NCBI GenBank assembly: GCA_035235625.1
Contig: CP141141.1
Coordinates: 9,669,968 to 9,733,967, forward strand
Length of the DNA stretch: 64,000 nt
Reading direction: 5' to 3'
From: Saururus chinensis
Taxonomy: Eukaryota > Streptophyta > Magnoliopsida > Piperales > Saururaceae
Shown: positions 11,119 to 23,100 of the stretch, in pieces
Numbering within the stretch: position 1 is the stretch's first letter
Layout of the letters: each line of letters starts with the position of its first letter
Program-made: the position numbers and the translations under genes
The notes under the pieces: generated by a model
Seen by the model: only the letters and a program-made list of their open reading frames with translations
The model's database searches: none
What the model was told of the DNA's origin: nothing

Positions 11119-14100
11119 ATGAGGAGGCGGCCCGGAATCTCTGGGTTGCAGTCGAATCTGGCTGCAAGGGTATTGCTATAAAAAATTTGTTTGTTTCTTT
11201 TATGGGTTCCTCGCACTGTTTTTGATTGATTTTCAAGAGGTTCCTTTTTTAATTTTTCTTTGTTGTTCAGGATCAATATCGTCTGCTGGGCGAAAATGTC
11301 GCCAAGATCAAGACTGATTTGATGAAGGAGCAGCTCGCCACCTTCCGAACCCAGTTGGAGGAATTCGCTCGTAAACACAAAGTTCGAATTTTTACTTGTG
11401 CTTGCACTTTCTATTTCATTGTTAAGTTTTTTTTTCTGTTTGGTTGTTATTTATTGGTATTTTGCATAGAATTGAGTTAACTATTTCACTAGAGAACCTT
11501 AGCTATTTTAAGTGCTAAACAAATTGAGGCAAAACGTGGAGAAACATTTTTCAAATTAACAAATGCAACAGAGCAACTTAACATAGCATCCTAACAATTA
11601 TTCATAGAATTATAATTATAAGCTGATAGATGGTGAAATTCTGTCAATTTTTTTGGAGGTAATATAATAGTGATATCATAATAAGATTGTGGGGCGCCAC
11701 CGCAAACTTACGTAACAGATAGTAGAAAGGTAAGAACCTTAAATAATTACAATCTTATTGCTACGTAATATATTTAGTGAAAGTTGCTTAGATCTTATAG
11801 ATAAAAAATTAATGAAATCGAAGTGGTTAACAGTTAAGGCTTTGTATTCTACTAATTTTTAGCTTAGAATAACAAATCCTCTTCTCTAATACTTTGATCA
11901 GTAGTATACAATCATTTTATCTGTCTTCACTTGTGAAGGGTGGTTGTTACAGCGTCATTATTTTATACTAGGTCTGGGCTACTTGTTTCTCATGGGGGTG
12001 ATTAGGTTATTTCTATGCTTCATTAAATGGACTGATATGTGGAAGTGAAGGCAGCAAAATGTTGGATTATAAGGTTTGGTATAAGGAGAGTTTTGGTCAG
12101 AAACTTGACTTTTGGGTGAGCCACATGCTATTAGAAACCAAGTTTCCTTAAAAGCTTAAATGTTAAGGAACGGCCCAACAATGCATATTAAGCCCAAATT
12201 CGCCCAAAGAGATTGATACTTCCAAATAGATTATCCGATCCCCCCTCCCCATGCACGAGTAATCGTGATTTAATGGATACAAATACTTGCATGTGCACAA
12301 AATGTAGAGGCAGTGGTGAGGATCAAAACTGGGACCTCTTGAACCAAGTTACCTTAAAAGCTTAAGCTGTTTAAGAACAACCTAACAATGTATATCTAGC
12401 CCAAATCGGCCTAAACAGATTGATGCATACAAATATATTATCCAACGCTATAGTTATACTCTAAATCACGCAAGAGTAAATGTTGGGTAACAATTGGTTT
12501 TATGTATAAAATTTTGTATATTTTAAAAATCTATAATGAGGATGCTAAGGTGGATATGTGGTACAACTAAGAAAAATAAGATTAGAAATGAGTATACACG
12601 TGATAACTTAGGAGTAACACATTAGAAGAGAAACTTAGGGAGTGTAGGTTGCATTAATATGGGCATCTACAAATAAGACCAATGGATGCCTTGGTAAGAA
12701 GGTTGGAAGGGTTTTATGTAAATAATGCCAAAATGAGCGGGAAACTTAAGAGAGCTTGGATGAAATTAAAAATAAAGAATATGACTATGCTTCTTACAAA
12801 AGAGTTGGCACAAAACAGGCTAGAATGGAAGTATAAGATCCATGTTGCCGACCCCAAATTGTTGGGAAAATATACTACTTGATTATGATTTAGAAATTAT
12901 ACGGTGAAAAAGATCTAGAAATTATGATAGCCAATGGCATTTGGGGCAGGCACCAACAACTTCAATGTTCATGCTGTAGCTTTAGAAAAAGCTTAAATTG
13001 TTATTATGTGAAAAGAAGATGGATTACTTAAAGAAGGAAACTTGGTGGTAGTGTGAGAAAGTGCAAAGAGTTTTCAAAGAAAAGAAACGTTCCTTTAAGC
13101 AGTGGCAAAAATATAAAAGGAGGGTTGGAAGAGTTATATTAAGGTTAGAAAAGAGGCCAAGAAAGTATTGAGTGAAGCTAGATTTAAAATGTTTGATGAA
13201 TTGTATAATAGATTAGGATCAAAGGAAGGGGAGAGGGATAGCTAAGTTAAGAGAGAAGAGAAGTAAGGATTTAGATTAAGTTAGGTGCATTAAGAGTGAC
13301 GATCGGTTTTAGTAAAGGATGAGGAAATTAAGGAGAGATGGAGAGAGTATTTCTAACATCTTTTGAATAAAGATTTTGGGGGTAGTCTTAATATTGAGTC
13401 TAGTTTTGTTTAAGACATAATTTATGAGATTTACAATAGAAGAGGTAGGAGTTGCCTTAAAGAAAATGAAAAAAGGTTAAACATTTATACATGATGAAAT
13501 TCATATTGAAGTGTGGAAGTGTCTTGGGGGTGTTGACTTAATTTGATTGACTAAGTTGTTTAATAATATTGAAAAGTCAAAGAAGATGCCAGAGGAGTGG
13601 AGAAGAAACACCCTTATACCTTTATATAAAAATATAGCGGACATCCAAAGTTATACAAATAATAGGGATATAAAACTTATGAGTCATACTACGAAGTTAT
13701 GTGGGAAAAAATGGTTGAACGACGCTTGCAAAAAGTAATTAAAGTAACTAAGAACCAATTTGGTTTCATGTCAGAGAGGTTAACAATCGAAGCTTTTGTT
13801 ACGACAATTAGTTGAGAAGTATAAAGATATGAGACAAAACAACTATAGGACCTTTATTGATTTAGAAAAAGCTTATGATAGAATACCTCGAGAGCTCATT
13901 TGGAGTGTCTTGAAGAAGAAAAGAATTATAAGAGGTTACATTGATATTATTAAAGATATGTACAATGAGGTAGACTAGTTTACGTAAAGTTGGGAGAGAA
14001 ACCAAGGAGTTCCCGGTTATAGTAGGTCTACACGAAGAGTCAAGCTTAAGCCCTTATCGTTTTGTTCTAGTTATGGATGAATTAATTGTATATATACAAG

Positions 14101-17100
14101 ATAGGATACCTTGGTGCTTGTTTTTTGTAGATGATGTAATTTTAGTTGACGAGACTATAACAAGGTTAAATGTCAAATTAGAATTGTGGAGGGAAGTTCT
14201 AGAATTAACGGTTTTAAAATAAATAGGACTAAGGCAAAGTATATGAAATTTAACTTTAAGGATAGTAAAATTATAGGTTGAACTTTAGTTGAAATAGATG
14301 GGTAAGATGTAAACAATTCCATTATTTGGGCTCCATTAGCTATAAAGAAGGAGATATCACTAGTGATGTGGTACATGGGATTAATGTAGGGTGGGTAAAA
14401 TGGAGGGCGTTGTCAGAAGTATTGTGTGATAGGCAATTCCTAAATAGGGTTAAAGATAAATTCTATAAAATTGCTATTAGGCCTACAATACTCTATGGAG
14501 GAGCAGAATGTTGGGCATCAAAGAAAAGCCATATAGATAAATTAAATGTAGTTGAAATGTGGATGTTATGGTGGATGTGTGGAATAATTAGAAAAGGTAA
14601 GATTAGAAATGAGTATATACATGAGAACTTAGGGTAACACCTTTAGGGGAGAAGTTTAGGGAATGTAAGTTATGTTGGTACTGGTATGTACAAAGAAGGC
14701 TAATGGATGCCTCGGTAAGAAGATTAGAGCTGTGATGCCAAAAAAGGATGAGGGAGACCTTAGAAAACTTGGATAAAATTAATAAAGAAGGATATGACTA
14801 TGCTATCTCTTACAAAAGAGTTGGCACAAAATAGCCTAAAATGGAGGCGTAAGATCATTGTCTTAGACTCTAAATTGTTAAGAAAAAGTGCTACTTAATT
14901 ATGATTATGATTAAGATGAATTACTTAAAAAAAATAGAAGAGGTAAAAGAAGAACTTTATTGGCATAGGGAATCCACTTAGCGAAAGCTTCCTGTGGGTT
15001 ATTAGCAAAAAAAAAAAAAAGCAGAGAAAAAAAAAGAGACAATAGGGCTTGCGCACTTGTTTTATAAAGAGCTTCTCTTGGCCATACAAGAAAAGGGCAG
15101 AACCTATGATGCTATGTTTCAGATATGTGATGGTAGCTTAACTTCGAGGATCTTTCACTTCAGCACTTGTAGTGATGGTTTGACCTGTAATGGTAACTTT
15201 AAGCCTATGGGGCTCACCATTTTCCCTTTCAGAGCAAGTTTTCATCGACTAATTAATACAACTCCACTATGTTCCTCACACTGCATAAAAATTTCAGATG
15301 GGGCAACTGCCCCACCTTGGTCCACCCTGGATCCATCCCTGGCCTTGGTTTTTAATTACTACGCAATTGGCAATTACTGAGTTCATTGGTTAGAAATGAT
15401 TTTTGCTTTCATGCATTTCCTTGGTATATATTTATGGATTGCTGTGGATCTCTTGTATGGAATTGAATAATTAGATACTAGTCAAAGTGCATGTGCATCA
15501 GCACTTGTATAAATGGGATGGTTTAAATGTAGTAGAACTACTGGTATGGTTAATCAACTCATCAACCCTATCCAGTTCATTTAGGAAAGCTTATTTTTAA
15601 GTCAAACGAACTATTCAGTTAAATATACATATCCAGGGTGGTGTAGCCCAAAGTAGCCACATAAGGTAAGGGTAATGGGAAGAAAGGGGAGCAATTGAGA
15701 GAGAAAGGGGAGAATCAGACGGAGAGGAGGAGAGATAGGTACTAAGAACTGAATTCGATTGATCTGAAAATTCAACTTACAAAACTCTTGGGCAGTCAGC
15801 CCTGTATATTATACTTTCCCAATTACAATCATATACACCTAATTAAACTAGGAAAAACTAAATTTAACCCAAACTAGGAAAGCTAAAAAGCATAATTCCT
15901 ATTCAAACTGGGATTAACCAAAATTATCAAGGTTCAAAATAAGTAAACTTCTCAAGGACCATGGTGGCAATGCTGATGGTAGGGCCATAACACAAGGATG
16001 TTGAATAGGGTACATCAAAGTGGGCCACCTACACAAATCAATTACATCTTATCATCAAGTACTTTTTGAATGATCAATCGATGGTGTAACACCAAAACTT
16101 GTTGAGATGCTGCAACAGTTTCATTGATTAATTGTCCATGATCATAGATATCAATTTCAAATTCCAAATGCATCTTTATCTATTTGCGAGCCTATTGCCA
16201 CTTCATAATGAGAGAGTAAAAGACTTAGCAGCTGTCCAGACACTCAGATTGCACAAAGATCAAATCCATATTGGAAGTCTGAAATAAAAACTCACAAGAC
16301 ACACCTGTTGCCTTAGAGGTGAGGTCTGCTTATTATGACCCATATCTCACAAAAACTTAATTAATGACCAGATAAGAACGATTAAAATTCCAATATCAAT
16401 GACTGCTACCAACAGATACATACAAAAGCAGCCTCCCTTTGTACTATAAGAATGCACGTAACTTGTTAGCTTCGACGTGAACAGAACATCTTTCATTAGT
16501 CTCATCACAATAAAATCTTACTGGTTTGTCAAATGCATGGGAAAAGGTGGAATTACTTTAGTACCTGCTGAGGTATAAAAGTTCAGAATGTGGGCTAAAG
16601 TTAATTAATAATAGTCGCTAGTAAAATCTAGTCATACCAAATTCATCACATGTAAATGAAACTAGCAGAAAGCAGGAATGAGCGGTCAAATATATTATTT
16701 TAAACGTTAAATCTACATCACTTGATGTCTAGAATCAATTGGCACTTTGCTAATAGATTTGATGTGTTGAAGCCTTTCAGTATCGTTTGAAAATTTAACC
16801 AGTGCAGTAGGCAATTTTACAAAAGTAGTTGAGAAGACAAACAGTTGCGCGAGTAGCTTTGACATAAACTGTCAATGCCAAATTGAGTGCAAAAGACCGA
16901 TTAAAGCTATCATAGAAGTGTATGAGAGACACTACCTTTAAATCCTAGGATTCAGTCTGCATTGACTTTCAGGGACAGATTGGACATGCTTGGAGACTGC
17001 ATCTGTCGCGTGTTCTTGGGGAAAAGAGGGTAGCTCCTGATCACCACAGACAAAGGTTGTCAAAGTTGCCTTGTAGATGATCTTGAGGCAACTGAAAGTC

Positions 17101-20100
17101 AAAAACTGGGAGTGGTGCAATGGGTTCCCTTTTCATTATAGGAGGCAACTCATTCTTTGAAGGCAGCAGCTTAAAAAAGAAGAAGAAAATATTTTGATAA
17201 CCCTAGCCAAAGAGAGAGAGAAAGGAGGGAGGGATGGAGCACCTGAAAAAGGGTGAGTCCAGTAATGTAAAACTGCTACTTTTCTCGAGAAGAAAACTTC
17301 CTGATCACAATCACTCCTTAACAAAGCTAGCTTACAACAAATCATTCTTGGGAAGGAAGAAAAGATACAAAGAACAGGATGGTGAGGAGAGGGACATGGT
17401 GTGGAAGAAGAAGAGGAAGAGAGGTGGGGAGATCAGAGATTAGACTTCGAGTTGTGAGTAGATGTAGAGACCCAAATGTCCTTTTACTATTAAATATTTA
17501 TGCGTTATGATGAAACAACGGTACTTAGTAAAGTATGAAGGGCACCGAGGACATATTGATTTGTGAGGGTAGTATAGGGAAAAACAAAATCTATTGTACT
17601 GGGCAGGTTCCTTTTGTGCTTTTATTAGTAGTATGATGATATGAGTTTTGGGTCACAGGATGGAAATTCTTTTTACATTGATGGACCTGAATTCTGTAAT
17701 AGCTGTGAGAGTTGCGTACATATTTGATTTTATATGACGGACAATTCAAAATAACTGAGTAGTTGAATTCTGTGTATTATGATGAATTGTGTCCAATCTG
17801 TGATTATACTAATTTAATTCTTGTAGCAACTATAATTTTTGTGCAGTAATGGATTAGTATATCCGCAACATTTCAGGTTCATGGGTTACAAGTCTTTTTG
17901 GTCTGATGGCATAAATTCGTTTTTAGCCATGAATGTGTTCACTATTTATATTTTGTGTTTGGAATCTATAACTGTAATTGTTTGGAATTACAGATTCGAG
18001 ATCATTTGTCTTTCCCTGTTCATGGGTGGTATTGATTTTGCTTCAATGGGCATCAGTTATGTGTAGCTGTGGATAATCTCTTTATAGTATACAATTGGAT
18101 GATGATGCTTGCGAGCAGCCTTATATTCAATTGCAAGAAGTGGATTTGCTATTGCGGGCATGAATCATGTCCTAGTACGATTATGGTTGCCACCAAGACC
18201 TGAAATTTGCGTGCAGGTAGATGTAGTTGGATCTTGACAAAATTTCAAGTTAAAATCTGAGTCAGGTTCGAACTCAAGAAGTATGACTCAACAGTAACGA
18301 AATATATATATTACTCCATCTAAATCTGAGAATTGCATTCTGCCAGAAAAAAAAAAAGATGAAGCCTTATATTCACTTCCTAATTTGGCTGTACAACCTT
18401 TCCATAGGTCCATCTTAAAATCAATCATAACCTTAGTTGAAAGCAATAGAAATATCTTTGTATTCTGAAACTGAAATTAGCCAAAAATGTGAAAGTTTAT
18501 ATTTGCAGGTTTGAGTTTGAGTCTGAGTCAAATTCTGGTGGACTCAATCTCAAACCTGCAAATCTAAACTTTCACATTCTTGGCTAATTTCAGTTTCAGA
18601 ATACAAAGATATTTCTATTGCTTTCAACTAAGATGGACAAAATCTCAAACTTGCACCCAGTTTTTAATCCGACTTAGATCAGATTCTGGCAAGTCTGAGT
18701 CTGTTCCTCAGACTCAGGTGGTGGCCTTAAGTATGATCTGTTTCTCAGTAACAAGCTAATCTGAACTCTAGCATTTACAAGTTCAACATGAAAATTAGCA
18801 AGCTATACTCTCACTTGGGTTTTTCACATTCATGTTGTAACATCACGCTAAAGTCCCAATGTTGTTGTTTTTTATATTTATATCTGTGGCGTTTATTTAT
18901 TGTGGTGAATTCAGTTTGTATCATAAGATTCAGCCTCTGCTAAAATTAGGACATTCATGCTTTTGATGAGAGTCTCTGAAGTTCCTTCCACAGTTTTGAT
19001 TAGCTATAGAGTTTAGTGAGGGTCATGAGAAGGTGATATGTTTGTGCTATTGGCTGTGTTTGATTAGACTTTCACCATTATTGAATCTCTCTGGAAAATT
19101 TTAAACTAACCTTCCTTTTCATATGTTTGATTTGTGTATTCATGTTTTCTACCGCAATATTCATGACTCTGGATGTTTGATAGCTTTATCTCATTGAGTG
19201 GGAAAGACGAACATTTCATGAATTGTATTGCTCCTTAGATGTTTGTGAATCTGTACACCGTTACATTTAGAATGAAATGACAATGGATTTTGGTTAAACA
19301 TTGTTAGCGATCTCTTTTTCTGTTGCTGTTGTCATATCATTCTAACATTTTCAATTGGGCTACTGCAGAATGACATTCGTAAGAACCCTTCTTTCAGATC
19401 ACAGTTCCATGAGATGTGTGCGAAAGTTGGAGTGGATCCCTTAGCATCAAACAAGGGTTTCTGGGCTGAGCTTTTGGGGATTGGTGACTTTTACTACGAA
19501 CTTGGTTAGTGTGAAATCATTTTTGTTTTAATTGTAACTTATCTTCAGCTTATGACATTGCTGCTGTTAATAATCAATTTACACTCCCTTCTTGAATGGT
19601 GTCAATAAAAGCATTGGTTTCATAGATCAACATTGGATGTGTTTTGGTTTAAAGGCAAAGTTCTCTGTCTTGACCTTCACCGATCCAGGAATGCATCTTG
19701 GATCTCGGCACCATCTTGGTCAGCTGAAGAGAAGATATCTCGGAGAGATTGGGAATCTCTGTTGAGATTTTAGAAAACAATTATTTGTCAGAAAAATACA
19801 AATTTTATGTGTTTAGACACTCTAAAAACATTTAAATTAATGTAAAAGCAGTAAGAAAGGAACACATATACAACAAATACTTATTTGTATATGCAAATAA
19901 GATGATACCATTAGAACTCTTTCAATAGTCAAAATCATAAAGCTTCTGATTATAACACAAATTAGGGTACAAAATGATTAAAACTGTAGTTAATGACAGA
20001 ACCTAATTGACATATAATAGTATGTTAATAGCAAGCTTGATGGAGCAAAAGCAGATAATCACTTGTCAGTGAATTAAAAAACATGAAGCCAAAAAAATAA

Positions 20101-23100
20101 AGATAATCAGTAGATGTGGGTTCCAGGTTAAAACAAAAGAAACACAATAAAAACGTTAAAAAATATCAAAAATAAGTGTTTCATTTAAAAATATTAAAAT
20201 CTGATCTTCTGCACATTGAAGATTCTGTATCTTCATTGGTCAATTACATCAAATTCAACTTTTATTTAAAATTTATATGAAAATGAACATAAACCAAATC
20301 ATTGTTTAGCTTAAAATAGTTCAAAAATTGAAGATAAAAGACTAAAGAGAATTGACTTGCGTAGAATGCTCCAAATCGAACATGTCAAACAGAGTAATTG
20401 TAAATGAAGAAAAGGAAGTTAGAGTTATTATTCACAGCTCGAATGCAACAAGTAGAAGTCAAATTTCAACGAGAACATAATTTTAATCTCAGTATCAGTT
20501 GCTTAAGCTGCATAGTAATTTACAATTCGCCCAAAAAAACCATTTTTGAAAGTTAACATCACCATCCAAAGAAAAACAGTGTACAGAGGAAAATAAATAG
20601 CCTTTTTAAGTTCCATCTGAAGTCTTCATGCAGAACCTACATATGAGAATTAATCGATAACAGAAATTTTAGCTCCTCAATCCCCATGTAAGTCAAAGAA
20701 GCTGCTCACATAATTGTATTGGCAAATTATATTAAATTTTTTTTATTGTAAAAGCCAAACTCAACCTCCAAAAGTAAGATATTGCCTGCATTATGATAGA
20801 TTAATAAAGTTGGGGAATTTGCATTTTAATCCCTCATTTATTTGCAAAAACTATCCTAAAAAAGATATGATTACATAAACTACACAGTTTTATGTCGTTT
20901 GCCAAATTTGACCTCCTGTCATCGTAATTTGGAATAAGTATGGTCACTCATGTTTAATATTTCCCTCTCATCTTTACTGCAGACTTCAGCAATTTTCCGA
21001 TATAAAGTTTTTTATCTAAAAGATAGTGTCAACACCTAGAATTGGTAGACTTCCAGAACAATATAGAAAAGTAGACGCTTGGGAATAATAGCACACAACC
21101 CCTAAGTTGTAAGCAGTAAATGAAGGTTGGCATCTCTTGATTGTCATTGAGGAGAGGAATAGGTATTGTATGTGAGGGACTTGGCAATGCGGGCAACAGT
21201 GATCTATGCATTATGCACAGTCTGTTGGCCTTTGTCTCTATTACAGCAACGTTGTCATTGCCATTTCCAAGGAGAGGGGAATAATGACAATGTCAAGCTT
21301 GGTTTTGATCTTTTGGACCAGCAAATCTTCTTTTAAAAATCACATTGTAGCAAGACAATATTTTTGAACCCAACCTGACGAGCCTAGCCTGATCGGTGGG
21401 TCAAACTGGGTCAACCTTGGCCCCCTCTCCTCTCCATCCCTCCCAACCCTCTTTCAATTGGCTCAGAATTGTAGTTAAGTAAACAATTTTTATTCTAGTC
21501 CAATTTAGCTTAAAGGAATGGTGGGATAGGATTGGGCTCACAATCCATAATCTTAAAGAACCGATTAAAGCTATATAAAATTAAATGAGAACTCTTGCCA
21601 ATATGACCCCTCACCTGCATCCATATATCAGTCATGCAAGCATAACTGATGAAAAAAATTCATATCATCAAAATTTGGGTGTCATAAAAATTTCACTTTG
21701 AAACAAGATAAACTACCAATCAACATAAAATAACAGGTTGAAGAGGACACCCAAAAAGAAAACAGGTGCAAGAGGACACAAAATCATCATTGAGTCATAG
21801 CAGACACAACTGGAACAATACATTAGAAAGGAAATAATCCAAATCCAATGTAGTAAGGGAATTACTGGAATTAGTGTTGGAAGAACTATTCACCTGGAGC
21901 TCTAAGTCAGAAGTGACCTTTGCTACTGAAAGTTGGTAGTTGGGCAATTCATGGCAAAGCTGGAGGTGTGAGGGGTGTTTCAGTAGAGCGATGAAGGGCA
22001 AGTAGAGATTAACTAGGGTTTTTATGGGTTAGATGACTTGCAGAAAATGCCATCACCAAAGTCGACGCCAACCTCTTCTATCTATCTTTTCTTCATTAGG
22101 GAAGAAAAAGGAGTGGCTGGAAGTGAGACTCACTCTTCTGAGGGTTGCACCATTGGTAGTCCTAGACAAGGGAGATCAGAAGTCTTTCCATCCCCTAAAT
22201 TAATAGTAATCAATAGTAGTCCCAAATTACCCGAAAAGCTAACTCCTAAATGAATGTCACATGAGGACAAAATTTGGCTGAAGACAAAAATACCCTTACT
22301 TCTAAATCAAGTTTTCAAATACTTACCCTTTTAAACCCTTTTGAAAAACTAGAACCCACCACTGCCCCCTGGCTGCGGCAGTGCCCTGCAAGTGGCTGCC
22401 CCAACCAAGGAAGCTACAGCTACGATGTTGGCGGCCATGGAGGATGAAGGTGAGATTTTAAAACTAAAACTAAACTTGAAAGGGGATGGGTGAACCCTAG
22501 AGGGCTTTTTGTCAGTTTTTAAATAATGGGTACTAACAACCTTTAAAATGTGGGACTTTGTTTCTTATCTGAAATTTCAATATTTGTTGTAAAACTTTTG
22601 TGACAGGGAATTAAAACAAGGGACTTTTGCATAAAATACTGGCTGACAAAGTTCCTTAGATGAACTTTTCTCCAGTTTTACCTTTTATGGGATGAATAGA
22701 TTTGGAAGCTTGTAGAACCAAAAACCTGAAATCATAATCATAATCAAGTAGCGCCTAACGATTTGGGGTAGGTGACATGTATCTAACGCTTCCATTGTAG
22801 CATGTTTTGTATCAACTCTTTTGTAACATATAGCATATTCACATCTTTTTTTATTAATTTCATCTAAGTTTCTCTTAGGCCTCTTCCTCATTTGACATCA
22901 TTTACACAAAACCCTTTCAACCTTCTTGGCGGCGCATCTATTGGCCTTCTTTGTACATGCTTATACTAACTCAACCTACATTCCCTAAATTACTCCCCTA
23001 AAGGTTTTACCTCTAAGTTCTCACGTATATACTCATTTATAATCCTATCTTTCTTAATTATTCTACACATTCACCTTCACGTCCTCATTTTAGCTACTTT

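Noticed and set aside
15640-16060. LTR-like segment in SNF8 intron 2
   Set aside because: Composition resembles some plant LTRs, but no termini, polypurine tract or target duplication could be located.
20815-22620. Possible inverted ends (gggaatttgcattttaatccc at 20815 against gggaattaaaacaaggga near 22605)
   Set aside because: Similarity is limited to a few short A/T-rich words; no target duplication or element body was found.
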